Shown: piece by piece, positions 1 through 7,080 of the stretch | How the letters are laid out: each line of letters opens with the position of its first letter | Numbering within the stretch: position 1 is the first letter of the stretch | Assembly (NCBI GenBank): GCA_012729315.1 | Contig: JAAYDI010000061.1 | Location: forward strand, 1-64,000 | Reading direction: 5' to 3' | Origin: Planctomycetaceae bacterium | Lineage (GTDB): Bacteria; Planctomycetota; Planctomycetia; Pirellulales; Pirellulaceae | Length of the DNA: 64,000 nucleotides | Translations under genes and position numbers: made by a program | Notes under the pieces: model-generated | Databases searched by the model: none | Told to the model about the DNA's origin: nothing | Seen by the model: only the letters and a program-made list of their open reading frames with translations

Positions 1-193
1 CGGCAAATCTGGTATTGGCTCGCGCCCGGCATAATGCCTCTAGCGCCAGCCGCAGATCGGACTTTCGGGGGCGGACCTGGATCTCCGTCACCCTCGCGTT
101 GAGAACCTCCAGCACCTCCAGGAACCCGTCCCGGTCCAGGGGAGGCACGTAGGCGGCCACTTGGGCCACTAGTAGGGCGTATGGTCCATTCAT
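1..193 (-). CDS. Small hypothetical protein, 3' end outside window
   Basis: An open minus-strand frame runs from an ATG at 193 off the left edge, giving at least 64 residues without a stop. It begins MNGPYALLVAQVAAYV and continues with a charged stretch containing EVLEVLNARV. Its ATG overlaps the stop of the upstream gene as ATGA, so it looks like the fourth member of a translationally coupled operon that begins at 933. I do not recognise the family. The compact, overlapping organisation of very small genes is typical of phage or integrative elements, and the position beside tRNA-Cys fits that. Function unknown. Confidence 0.55.
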   Translation of the reverse strand, partial: MNGPYALLVAQVAAYVPPLDRDGFLEVLEVLNARVTEIQVRPRKSDLRLALEALCRARANTRFA

Positions 194-483
194 GCGGGCC
201 GCCCTCCCGACGGCGCCAAAGTGCCACGTGGGCGGCCCTCCACGGCGCCAGAATCGATTCCTTGGGAGTACCTCGGTCGCCGGCCCATGCGGAACGGCCA
301 CAGGGGGCAGTCATCGACCGGACAGGCGGCCACCTCAGCCGCACTCCCTCCGGAGCAATCCAGACACTTGCTCCTGATCGCCGTCAGCTGGCGAAGATCC
401 GCCGCCCGCTTGGTGATGGTGCGGGATCCGCGGAGGTACCGTACCATGTGATCGGCCGACAGGGTGAGCGTCTTGGTGGCCAT
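190..483 (-). CDS. Small Cys-motif protein of phage or integrative-element type
   Basis: A 97-residue protein starting MATKTLTLSADHMVRYL. An earlier in-frame start at 513 is possible, but the ATG at 483 has a GGGAGG ribosome binding site just upstream and overlaps the preceding stop as TGATG. The centre carries four cysteines in CLDCSGGS...CPVDDCPLWPFR, a CxxC plus CxxxxC arrangement that probably binds zinc. Small proteins with this Cys pattern followed by LWP-[FY]-R are familiar to me from prophages and genomic islands; no biochemical role is known to me. The C-terminal 30 residues are Gly/Arg-rich. Second-to-last visible gene of the coupled minus-strand operon. Confidence 0.7.
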   Translation of the reverse strand: MATKTLTLSADHMVRYLRGSRTITKRAADLRQLTAIRSKCLDCSGGSAAEVAACPVDDCPLWPFRMGRRPRYSQGIDSGAVEGRPRGTLAPSGGRPA

Positions 484-725
484 CAGTCGCCCTCCCGGGC
501 CAATAGCCCACACACGACCTCTTGGACCAGTCCCGCAATTCGAGCATTGGACAGCACGCGACTCAGTCGCTTATACGCGCCGAGTCGGTTTTGAATCGCC
601 AACTGTGAAACCAGCTGGTAGTAAATCTGCCGCAGTGTCAGCGGCCAAAAATCAGCCAGGTCATTGACGACCGCCGTTGCGGCGTCGATCAGTGAGCGTG
701 TCGACTCGCGGAGAGAGTTACTCAT
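483..725 (-). CDS. Short protein related to Toprim/Spo11-like element proteins (possibly truncated)
   Basis: An 80-residue protein starting MSNSLREST. The middle reads LRQIYYQLVS followed by RLGAYKRLSRVLSNARIAGLV. This matches my memory of the N-terminal region of phage and plasmid Spo11/topoisomerase-VI-A-like (Toprim) proteins, in which R-Q-x-x-Y-x-L-V is followed by a tyrosine-containing helix and an AR-x-x-G-L turn. Those proteins run to several hundred residues; here a stop follows soon after the motif, so this is either a stand-alone helix-turn-helix domain or a truncated relic. The start overlaps the upstream gene by 8 bases and its stop overlaps the next start (TGATG). Function is inference. 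Confidence 0.6.
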   Translation of the reverse strand: MSNSLRESTRSLIDAATAVVNDLADFWPLTLRQIYYQLVSQLAIQNRLGAYKRLSRVLSNARIAGLVQEVVCGLLAREGD

Positions 726-933
726 CTTTGGTCCCCTTCCCCTGCCTGTCGCAGTAGTCCATCCAATCACTCCCACGCACGAATGCTCGGCCGTGAACGT
801 ACACCACCCGCAGTCCCTTGCGCCGCGCCTCACGCAGCGCCGCCCGTCCCAGGCCGGCCATCCGTTCGAACAGCTCGACGGGATACTGCTCGTCTGGGCG
901 GATAGCGGCCAGGTCTTCAGATCGATTTGCCAT
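718..933 (-). CDS. Small excisionase/HTH-like DNA-binding protein
   Basis: A 71-residue protein beginning MANRSEDLAAIRPDEQYP. The C-terminal half (KGLRVVYVHGRAFVRGSDW, then MDYC) resembles the winged-helix wing and final helix of small excisionase/MerR-like proteins, which bind DNA and act as recombination directionality factors or regulators in integrative elements. It is the first gene of a four-gene minus-strand operon (933 to 1 and beyond), overlapping the next gene by 8 bases. It follows the terminator at 1054-1087, so it must have its own promoter within 934-1053. The assignment rests on length, wing-like pattern and context, not on a diagnostic motif. Confidence 0.6.
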   Translation of the reverse strand: MANRSEDLAAIRPDEQYPVELFERMAGLGRAALREARRKGLRVVYVHGRAFVRGSDWMDYCDRQGKGTKDE

Positions 934-1031
934 CGTCGTGGCCCTCCATCAGGTTTTTCTTGTTCGCGACACCGTGTCGCGTCAACGGTGGGAATCTTGA
1001 CGGAGAGACCTACAAGTCAGAAATCGGCGCG

Positions 1032-1144
1032 AATTAATCCGACAAGACCGCGCAAAAAAGAACCCTTCCCGGATAGTCCGGGAGGGGTGACCGGCAACCA
1101 GAGAATGTCGGGAACGACACCTGTCGGGGATAATTAATCCGACA
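1032..1144. repeat. 13-bp direct repeat, two copies 100 bp apart
   Basis: The 13-mer AATTAATCCGACA occurs at 1032-1044 and 1132-1144. The second copy contains the stop codon of the 157-residue gene; on the minus strand that gene ends in TGTCGGATTAATT. The first copy lies just past the terminator hairpin. It may be a small duplication of the 3' end of the gene or a pair of protein binding sites. Confidence 0.5.
1054..1087 (-). terminator. Intrinsic terminator of the 157-residue gene
   Basis: On the minus strand an 11-bp stem (1077-1087 pairing with 1063-1073, one G-T pair) closes a 3-nt loop and is followed by a T-run from the A-tract at 1054-1059. It lies 47 bases past the stop at 1134 and separates that gene from the operon starting at 933. 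Confidence 0.75.
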
Positions 1145-1607
1145 GGTAGTCGCGGATTGCGCTTCGCGAGAATTCCTTACCGTACGTTTTTTCGTACCGC
1201 CGATTGAACTCTTTGGTGACGTCGGCTATCGACCATTTTGGATGCTTTTTCTGGATACGCTGAGCGGCTTTGACCCGGCGTTCTCGTTGCGGATCCTTCG
1301 ATCCCTCCGGCCGGCCGGCGGAGTTCGCTGAGACTTTGGGTTGGGCGGTCATCGCGTCCCGGATCTCACGCAGTAGGACAACCTCCGGCCTTGGCCCGAT
1401 CGGCCCGACCACCACTGGGGTCCACGGAATCGTTGTCCCCACCGGCTGACCGATGAGGGTCTGCTGTTGCCTTTGCAGCTGTTTCCGCTGCGCTGCGGTC
1501 ATCGTCGCCAATTGTGCCTGGACATGCTGGCGGCCGGCTGCGACGTCGTCGTTTACGGCAGGGGATACCGGCGTCGGTGCTTCGGCCTTTTGGGTACGCT
1601 TGGCCAT
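1134..1607 (-). CDS. Hypothetical basic protein of the tRNA-Cys-associated element
   Basis: A 157-residue protein from an ATG at 1607 with a GAGGA ribosome binding site about ten bases upstream. The N-terminal part is Ala/Gln-rich and predicted flexible (for example RKQLQRQQQTLIG). The C-terminal 60 residues are basic: GRPEGSKDPQRERRVKAAQR, then a helix with HPKWSIADVTKEFNRRY, ending SAIRDYLSD. That tail looks like a small helix-turn-helix domain. It has no near-complete match to a family I know. It sits between the tRNA-Cys terminator and the phage-like operon, so it is probably cargo of the same element. Function unknown. Confidence 0.65.
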   Translation of the reverse strand: MAKRTQKAEAPTPVSPAVNDDVAAGRQHVQAQLATMTAAQRKQLQRQQQTLIGQPVGTTIPWTPVVVGPIGPRPEVVLLREIRDAMTAQPKVSANSAGRPEGSKDPQRERRVKAAQRIQKKHPKWSIADVTKEFNRRYEKTYGKEFSRSAIRDYLSD

Positions 1608-1787
1608 GAGATGCAGTCCTCATTCAGCCGGCGACCAGCCGCCAGGCGACGTAAGGACTGCTAGCGCCACCTGGCGGCCGGCCTGTGCGGGGATCAGCCG
1701 CGACCGGCAGGGTATTGAAACCACATGCCAATTGTGACGGCGGTTTGCTGGGCGTCCAGTCGAGTTTCTGGCCACCCGTTTCGGCTT

Positions 1788-1807
1788 GGGTACCCATTTG
1801 GGTACCC
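1788..1807. repeat. Double KpnI-type palindrome
   Basis: The palindrome GGGTACCC occurs twice, at 1788-1795 and 1800-1807, separated by ATTT, just beyond the tRNA-Cys terminator. It may belong to the attachment region of the element or be a protein binding site; no function can be shown. Confidence 0.35.
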
Positions 1808-1813
1808 GCCAAC

Positions 1814-1843
1814 AAAAAAGGACTTACGAATCGTCGTAAGTCC
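1814..1843 (-). terminator. Intrinsic terminator of tRNA-Cys
   Basis: A perfect 10-bp stem (1820-1829 with 1834-1843) with a 4-nt loop lies 12 bases past the tRNA 3' end. On the minus strand it is followed by six T (A-run 1814-1819). Confidence 0.85.
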
Positions 1844-1855
1844 TTTCGTATCAAG

Positions 1856-1927
1856 AGGCGCCGGTCGGATTCGAACCGACGATGGCGGATTTGCAATCCG
1901 CTGCCTTAGCCACTTGGCTACGGCGCC
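1856..1927 (-). tRNA. trnC: tRNA-Cys (anticodon GCA)
   Basis: On the minus strand the acceptor stem GGCGCCG (from 1927) pairs with CGGCGCC, leaving discriminator U (complement of A1856), which is the identity base expected for tRNA-Cys. The anticodon stem-loop reads GCGGA-TTGCAAA-TCCGC with GCA in the loop, and the T-arm carries TTCGAATC. CCA is not encoded. An intrinsic terminator follows directly. The 3' side faces a cluster of small phage-like genes, and tRNA 3' ends are common integration sites, but no integrase or second attachment copy is visible here. Confidence 0.95.
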
Positions 1928-2183
1928 GTCAAATTGGGCACCCTGTGCGGGTCGCCCGGGATGTGCCGCTGCAGAGCACATTCCACACGGGCAACTTAGG
2001 GAATCCGCCGGTCCCGGTCAAGAGGATTAACGAAATCGGGCGCACGATTCGATGCTAGTAGTTGTGCCGATCTGCACGGGGTTGCCGGTCGTACGGCCAG
2101 CCGCCGCGGCGCACCCTGCGGTGGCTGCCCACATGGCCGGGTCGTCGGGTCCGCGGGGCGACGAGTGCCACAAGGAGGCGTCC

Positions 2184-2531
2184 ATGGGAGTTCTGGGCTG
2201 GATCAGCAGGCTGTTCTCCGCTCGTCTTGACAAGACCCAGCTGGCGTCCCGGATGGTCGCCGAGAGCCGCACCCTGGTGCACCAGCGCGTCGCGCCGCGG
2301 GCCGGATCGTGTGCCAGCATGGTGGAAGCGCAGGGCTACGTCCGGGCGCGCGCCAGGAGCGTCGTGCGCAGCCGGCTGGCAGAGGCGACTGCCCGTTGCG
2401 GCAGACTCTCGGCCGAGCAGCAGCGGGAGATCCTCGAGCAGGCGTTGTCGCTGATGGCAGACCAGCTGGCCCGCCCGTTGGTGCGCCGGCCGGCCGCGGC
2501 CGCGGCCGCGGTGCGCCGTCACGCAGCGTAG
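2184..2531 (+). CDS. Hypothetical small protein
   Basis: A 115-residue protein starting MGVLGWISRLFSARLD. The ATG at 2184 is preceded by an excellent AAGGAGG site at 2172-2178, which favours it over the in-frame start at 2052. The N-terminus is a short amphipathic helix; the rest is helical and Arg-rich (for example RARARSVVRSRLAEATARCG), ending in an Ala-rich tail with RRPAAAAAAVRRHAA. No known domain is apparent. It stands alone between tRNA-Cys and the HAD-gnd operon. The strong ribosome binding site and codon bias support it being real; function unknown. Confidence 0.55.
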   Translation: MGVLGWISRLFSARLDKTQLASRMVAESRTLVHQRVAPRAGSCASMVEAQGYVRARARSVVRSRLAEATARCGRLSAEQQREILEQALSLMADQLARPLVRRPAAAAAAVRRHAA

Positions 2532-2708
2532 GTCGCCCGGGCCGCGGAGGGGGGTGCGCACGCAGACGCTTCCCGCCACGCATTCGCTCCGCCTTTCTCC
2601 ACGCTCCTGCGGTCTCCTCTCTGCTTTCTGTTCTCTTGCGTCGTCCGAAACGTCGGCACATGTTCGGACGATACCCGTTTCGAGTCTTGGTGGCCGGCTC
2701 CAGGCACG

Positions 2709-2737
2709 TTGCGGAATCGCCGCGACCCCAGTACAGT
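2709..2737 (+). promoter_or_regulatory. Candidate sigma70 promoter of the HAD-gnd operon
   Basis: TTGCGG (2709-2714), a 17-base spacer and TACAGT (2732-2737) lie 55 bases before the ATG at 2793. The spacing is ideal; the hexamers are moderate matches. Confidence 0.35.
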
Positions 2738-2792
2738 GGGAATCCGCATCTTCAACCGGCTGACCACTGATCGTGCAGGCTCGCTTGCGACC

Positions 2793-3659
2793 ATGTTCCA
2801 CTTCACGCCGCACCACGACTTCTTCGTTGGCATCGACTCGGATGGTTGTGTCTTCGACACGATGGAGTTGAAGCACAAAGAGTGTTTCATCCCCAACATC
2901 ATCAACTACTACGAGTTGCAGGCGGTGAGCAAGTATGCCCGGGAAGCGGCCGAGTTTGTGAATCTGTACTCCCGCAGCCGTGGCACGAACCGGTTCCCAG
3001 CCCTGATCGAGACGCTCGAATGGCTGCAGCAACGACCCGAGGTGGCTGCCCGGGGCGTGAGAATCTCGGTGCCGGAGCAGCTGCGGGCCTGGATCCAGAC
3101 TGAGAACAAGCTGGGGAATCCGGCGCTGGAGCGCCGCGTGGCGGAGACAGGTGCCCCGGAGCTGGCTCATGCGCTGACCTGGTCCGTGGCGGTCAATCGG
3201 GCGATTGCCGACATGGTCCGGGGTGTGCCCCCCTTCCCCGGTGTGCGGGAAAGCCTGCAGGCGCTGCAGGGCCGCGTTGACATGGTCGTCTGTTCCGCGA
3301 CCCCGCAGGAGGCGCTGCGGGCCGAATGGGCCGAACACGACATCGAGCGATACGTGTCGGTCATCTGCGGGCAGGAAGACGGGACCAAGGCGGAGATCCT
3401 GCAGAACGCGGCGCCCTACCGGCCCGCGCATGCGCTGATGATTGGCGACGCGCTGGGAGATTACCGGGCGGCCCAGGCGAACCAGTGCCTGTTCTTTCCG
3501 ATCTGCCCGGGGAACGAAGAGGCCAGTTGGCGGCGTTTTAACGAACAGGGTATCGAGAAATTCCTGAACGGCAGTTTCGCCGGCAGCTACCAGCAGACGC
3601 TGCTCGACGAATTTGACCGCTATCTACCCACGAGGCCCCCATGGGAACAACAGACATGA
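2793..3659 (+). CDS. HAD-superfamily hydrolase (phosphatase)
   Basis: A 288-residue protein; start chosen at the ATG before FHFTPHHDFFVGIDSDGCVFD. HAD motif I is D15-S-D17-G, motif II is VVCSAT near residue 166, the motif III lysine is in GTKAEIL near 199, and motif IV is MIGDALGDY near 216, so all catalytic residues are present. Family members dephosphorylate small phosphorylated metabolites; the substrate is not readable from sequence. The insert between motifs I and II is long (about 145 residues, mostly helical), which gives a large cap. Its end overlaps the start region of 6-phosphogluconate dehydrogenase, so the two are translationally coupled and may share a pentose-phosphate role (inference). 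Confidence 0.85.
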   Translation: MFHFTPHHDFFVGIDSDGCVFDTMELKHKECFIPNIINYYELQAVSKYAREAAEFVNLYSRSRGTNRFPALIETLEWLQQRPEVAARGVRISVPEQLRAWIQTENKLGNPALERRVAETGAPELAHALTWSVAVNRAIADMVRGVPPFPGVRESLQALQGRVDMVVCSATPQEALRAEWAEHDIERYVSVICGQEDGTKAEILQNAAPYRPAHALMIGDALGDYRAAQANQCLFFPICPGNEEASWRRFNEQGIEKFLNGSFAGSYQQTLLDEFDRYLPTRPPWEQQT

Positions 3660-5101
3660 CGACATACTGCAACATCGGCTTGTGCGGCCTGAAAGTAATG
3701 GGCCAGAACCTGGTCTTGAACATGGAGGATCACGGTTACCGCGTGGCGGTCTGGAACCGGACGACCTCGACGATGCAGGAGTTCGTCGCGCAGCAGCGCG
3801 GGCGGAACATCGTGGGCTGCGAGACGCTGGCCGACCTGGTCCAACAGCTCAAGGCGCCGCGCGTCGTCATGTTGATGGTCGAGGCCGGCGCGGCCGTCGA
3901 CTCGGTCATCAGCCAGCTGGTGCCACTCCTCTCGCCCGGCGACGTGATCATGGACGGCGGCAACTCGTATTTCAAGGACACCGAACGGCGCACGCGGGAG
4001 GTCGAGCAGGCGGGCCTGCTGTTCATCGGCACGGGGGTGTCCGGCGGCGAGGAAGGGGCGCGGCGCGGTCCGAGCATCATGCCGGGTGGATCGCCGAAGG
4101 CCTGGCCCCTGGTCCAACCGATCCTGCAGGCGATCTCCGCCAAGGTGGGGCCGAACGAGGACATCCCCTGCTGCGATTGGGTGGGTCCGCGCGGCGCGGG
4201 GCATTACGTCAAGATGGTACACAACGGCATCGAATACGGCGACATGCAGCTGATCTGCGAAGCCTATGCCGTGCTCAAGCACGTGGCCGGGCTCGACAAC
4301 GACCAGCTGTACGACGTCTTTGCCGAGTGGAACCGCGGCGAACTGCAGAGTTACCTCATCGAGATCACGCGGGACATCTTCAGCGTGCGGGACGAACTGA
4401 CCGACGGCTACCTGGTGGACATGATCCTCGACCGGGCCGGTGCGAAAGGTACCGGCAAGTGGATGAGTCAGGACGCGCTGGATCTGGGGATGCCGAGCAC
4501 GCTGGTGACGACGGCCGTGTACGCGCGCAGTCTCTCGGCACTCAAGACTGCCCGCCTGCAGGCGAGCAAGGTGCTCGCCGGGCCCCAGGTGTCGGACGCC
4601 GAGCGGTCCGCCATGGTCGGCGATCAGAAGCAGTTCATCGAGGAGGTCCGGCACGCCCTCTACGCCTCCAAGATCGTTTCCTACGCGCAGGGCTTCGTGC
4701 AGCTGCAGGCGGCGGCCAAGGAATACCAATGGCCACTGGACTACGGGCTCTGCGCCCGCCTGTGGCGCGGCGGGTGTATCATCCGCGCGCAGTTCCTCGA
4801 GCGGATCATGGAGGCCTTCGCCGCCCAGCCGGATCTGCCCAACCTGCTGCTGTTCCGCTACTTCCAGGACGCGGTCAGCGCGGCCGACGCCGCCTGGCGG
4901 GACGTGGTCGTGACAGCGACGCGCCTGGGTGTTCCCGTGCCGGCCATCAGCACCGCACTGGCCTACTACGACAGCTACCGCAGCGCCGTGTTGCCCGCCA
5001 ACCTGCTGCAGGCCCAACGCGACTACTTCGGCGCGCACGAGTACGAACGGATCGATCGGCCGGGCAAGTTCCACTCCGACTGGCTCGCGCTGCGGAAGTA
5101 G
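3641..5101 (+). CDS. gnd: 6-phosphogluconate dehydrogenase, decarboxylating
   Basis: A 486-residue cytosolic enzyme that oxidatively decarboxylates 6-phosphogluconate to ribulose 5-phosphate, making NADPH in the oxidative pentose phosphate pathway. The N-terminal Rossmann domain shows GLCGLKVMGQNL at about 13-24. The substrate-binding core has GGNSYFKDTERR and the active-site segment KMVHNGIEYGDMQL near 191. The C-terminal all-helical domain includes GTGKWMSQDAL. Length matches the long decarboxylating class. The ATG at 3641 has a GAGG site about six bases upstream; an alternative ATG at 3656 overlaps the HAD stop as ATGA. It is cotranscribed with the HAD phosphatase. Confidence 0.97.
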   Translation: MGTTDMTTYCNIGLCGLKVMGQNLVLNMEDHGYRVAVWNRTTSTMQEFVAQQRGRNIVGCETLADLVQQLKAPRVVMLMVEAGAAVDSVISQLVPLLSPGDVIMDGGNSYFKDTERRTREVEQAGLLFIGTGVSGGEEGARRGPSIMPGGSPKAWPLVQPILQAISAKVGPNEDIPCCDWVGPRGAGHYVKMVHNGIEYGDMQLICEAYAVLKHVAGLDNDQLYDVFAEWNRGELQSYLIEITRDIFSVRDELTDGYLVDMILDRAGAKGTGKWMSQDALDLGMPSTLVTTAVYARSLSALKTARLQASKVLAGPQVSDAERSAMVGDQKQFIEEVRHALYASKIVSYAQGFVQLQAAAKEYQWPLDYGLCARLWRGGCIIRAQFLERIMEAFAAQPDLPNLLLFRYFQDAVSAADAAWRDVVVTATRLGVPVPAISTALAYYDSYRSAVLPANLLQAQRDYFGAHEYERIDRPGKFHSDWLALRK

Positions 5102-5261
5102 ACGGCAGGGATCGGCTCAGTTGGCCCGCAGCTGCGCGCCGCCAGACGCGCTACGGGACGCCGCACGCTCGCGGCGCGTCGCTCTCGCTCCACGCGCGGA
5201 CGTGCGCCGGCGGAGCGCCGCGATGGGGGGAATCCGGGAGACTGGTGGCCCAGTCGACACC

Positions 5262-6308
5262 TCAAGGTTCCTGCGGCTGTGCCGTCTTCTGTACTGTTTC
5301 CTGTGGCTGTGCCGTTTCCTGTGGCTGCGCTGGGCCTTCAATTGCCGCCATCGCCTGCTGCGCTGCATCGCGGACCTCCTGCTCCGGGTGGTCGAGCAGT
5401 GTGCGGAGCGCGGGCACGGCGCTGGCCGCTCCGGGCCCGATCTTACCGAGCGCAGCGGCGGCGAAGATCTGGACCGATTCGTCCTTGTCCAGCGCGCGAA
5501 TCAGGTGGGGCACGGCTCCCTGCGCGGCCGGCCCCATCTCGGCGATCACCTCGAGCGGTTCCCACTCCAGCCCACCGTCGTTGAGCAACTGTGTGAGGAT
5601 GGGCAGGACGAAGTTGGCGTCCTGGGTCAGCATCCAGATCGCCCTGGCGGCCTGTGCTCGCTCCGACGATTCCGGCGTGGTGGCCACTTGCTGCAGGCGG
5701 GGCAGCGCGGCTTTGCCGAGCTCGCCGAACTTGCCCACCGCCAGGATCGCCTCGACACGCACGGCGTGCACGCCGTCCTGCATGGAGTGGATCAGCGGGC
5801 GGATTGCGTCGGGAGCGACGTCCGGGCCCAAGTTGCCCAACGCCTCGGCTGCGCGCCGCCGGACGGAGGCCACCTGGTCGTTGAGCATATTGACCAGCAG
5901 GGGGACGGCCGGCCGCGCGGGCGGGCCGATCGCGCCCAGGACGCGCGCCGTGAGATAGCGCGCGTGAAAGTCCGCACTGCCGGCCACCTTCATCAGGACC
6001 GGCACGGCTTCCCGGGCGTCCGGACCGATCGCGAGCAGCACGAACAGCAGGTCGCCGCGCACCTCCGGCCACTCGCGGTTGAGGATGTCGATGATCACCG
6101 GCACCGCCGGGCTGGCTTGCGGCCCGGCTTCGTACAGGGCGATCGCCGCGGCGTCACGCGTCTTGGCCAGGGGCGCCTGGAGCGCCTGGATGGCTTCCTC
6201 AACGGTCATCGCAGGCTGCTGGGGCGGCGCCTGGCACCAGGCCACCGGCAGGCCGGGCGACCCGAGCGCCCAGGCAACGAGTACGGGAATCAACAGGGAA
6301 CGGCGCAT
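5262..6308 (-). CDS. Secreted HEAT-repeat protein
   Basis: A 348-residue protein with an N-terminal signal peptide (MRRSLLIPVLVAWALGSPG, cleavage probably near VAWCQA). An AGGAG site precedes the ATG. The body consists of about seven HEAT/PBS-lyase-type repeats of roughly 37 residues, with recurrent A-A-x-A-L-G-x-[IL]-G and AVP-x-[LI] patterns (for example AAAALGKIGPGAASAVPAL). HEAT solenoids are protein-binding scaffolds; no enzyme motif is seen. The C-terminus ends in a degenerate PQET repeat (AQPQETAQPQETVQKTAQPQ) encoded by a decaying minisatellite at about 5265-5330. Convergent with gnd. Probably periplasmic; partner unknown. Confidence 0.88.
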   Translation of the reverse strand: MRRSLLIPVLVAWALGSPGLPVAWCQAPPQQPAMTVEEAIQALQAPLAKTRDAAAIALYEAGPQASPAVPVIIDILNREWPEVRGDLLFVLLAIGPDAREAVPVLMKVAGSADFHARYLTARVLGAIGPPARPAVPLLVNMLNDQVASVRRRAAEALGNLGPDVAPDAIRPLIHSMQDGVHAVRVEAILAVGKFGELGKAALPRLQQVATTPESSERAQAARAIWMLTQDANFVLPILTQLLNDGGLEWEPLEVIAEMGPAAQGAVPHLIRALDKDESVQIFAAAALGKIGPGAASAVPALRTLLDHPEQEVRDAAQQAMAAIEGPAQPQETAQPQETVQKTAQPQEP

Positions 6309-6379
6309 GGGAATACTCCTGAAGGTGGCGGTCTGTCCACCTCAGTGTAGCCGCCGAGTCGGCTAAAGGAAGCGCCGGC

Positions 6380-6892
6380 CTACTTGCGATGCCGGTCGGG
6401 ATTGAGCCGTTCGTCGATCGATTTGCGGAGGGCGGCCGGGTCGTACGCCGGGCCCACATCGATGCGTAACAGCGGCAGGCCGGCGTCCGCCAGGGCCTGA
6501 TCCACGAACTGATCGCGAGCCCGGCGCTCCGGACGCTCGTGCGTCCGATCGTCCAGTTCCAGCGCCAGCTTGGCTTCCATCGTGCCGTGGTCGCAGAGGA
6601 GGAAATCGACGTGTTTGGCGTGGATCCGGTTCTGCCAGGACTGGGACTTCGGAGTCTCGGGACGCACCTGGATCAGGTCGGCCAGCCGCACCATGGCGTG
6701 AATGGACCAGTGGCCATCTACCGCCTGGCTCAACGCCCGGTAGAATGCCAATTCCGATTGAGTCAGCAGACTGGCCCGCTTCTCGTAGGGCAGTCGGGCG
6801 TTGCCCTGCACCAGTCTGGTGAGGATCCAGGCCAACAGGGCCGTCCCCGCCACGAAGAAGATCGGCCAGTGTTCGAGGAGCACAGCGACCAT
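6380..6892 (-). CDS. DUF2726 nuclease-like protein with N-terminal membrane anchor
   Basis: A 170-residue protein from an ATG at 6892 (MVAVLLEHWPIFFVAGTALL). Longer in-frame extensions lack coding character. A single membrane helix spans about residues 8-26. The rest matches the DUF2726 pattern: LLTQSELAFYRAL, a central RIHAKHVDFLLCD, then KLALELDDRTH and ADAGLPLLRIDV. D in HVDF and E in LELDD fit a PD-(D/E)xK-type endonuclease core, though activity has rarely been tested in this family. It begins about 190 bases from, and diverges from, the dihydrouridine synthase at 7081. No partner suggests its role. Confidence 0.85.
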   Translation of the reverse strand: MVAVLLEHWPIFFVAGTALLAWILTRLVQGNARLPYEKRASLLTQSELAFYRALSQAVDGHWSIHAMVRLADLIQVRPETPKSQSWQNRIHAKHVDFLLCDHGTMEAKLALELDDRTHERPERRARDQFVDQALADAGLPLLRIDVGPAYDPAALRKSIDERLNPDRHRK

Positions 6893-7080
6893 GGTGGTAC
6901 CAGCGTGAGATATCTGCGTGAGGCGGGGCGCGCGTCCGCTGCCCGACAGGTTCTCATTCGAGATTATCGACCGTGGGGCCGGGGCTGCCTGCATCTGATC
7001 CGGCTCGTCTGTGCCCTCCAGGTCGGCGCGACCCGCCGGCCGTGACCTCGACTTGTGTACACCACCACGGGCCACTTCCC

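Noticed and set aside
1624-1896. Minus-strand frame with GTQMGTQ, reminiscent of the C-terminal tail of planctomycete integrases
   Set aside because: It crosses the tRNA terminator and part of tRNA-Cys, lacks any catalytic residues and cannot be told from chance.
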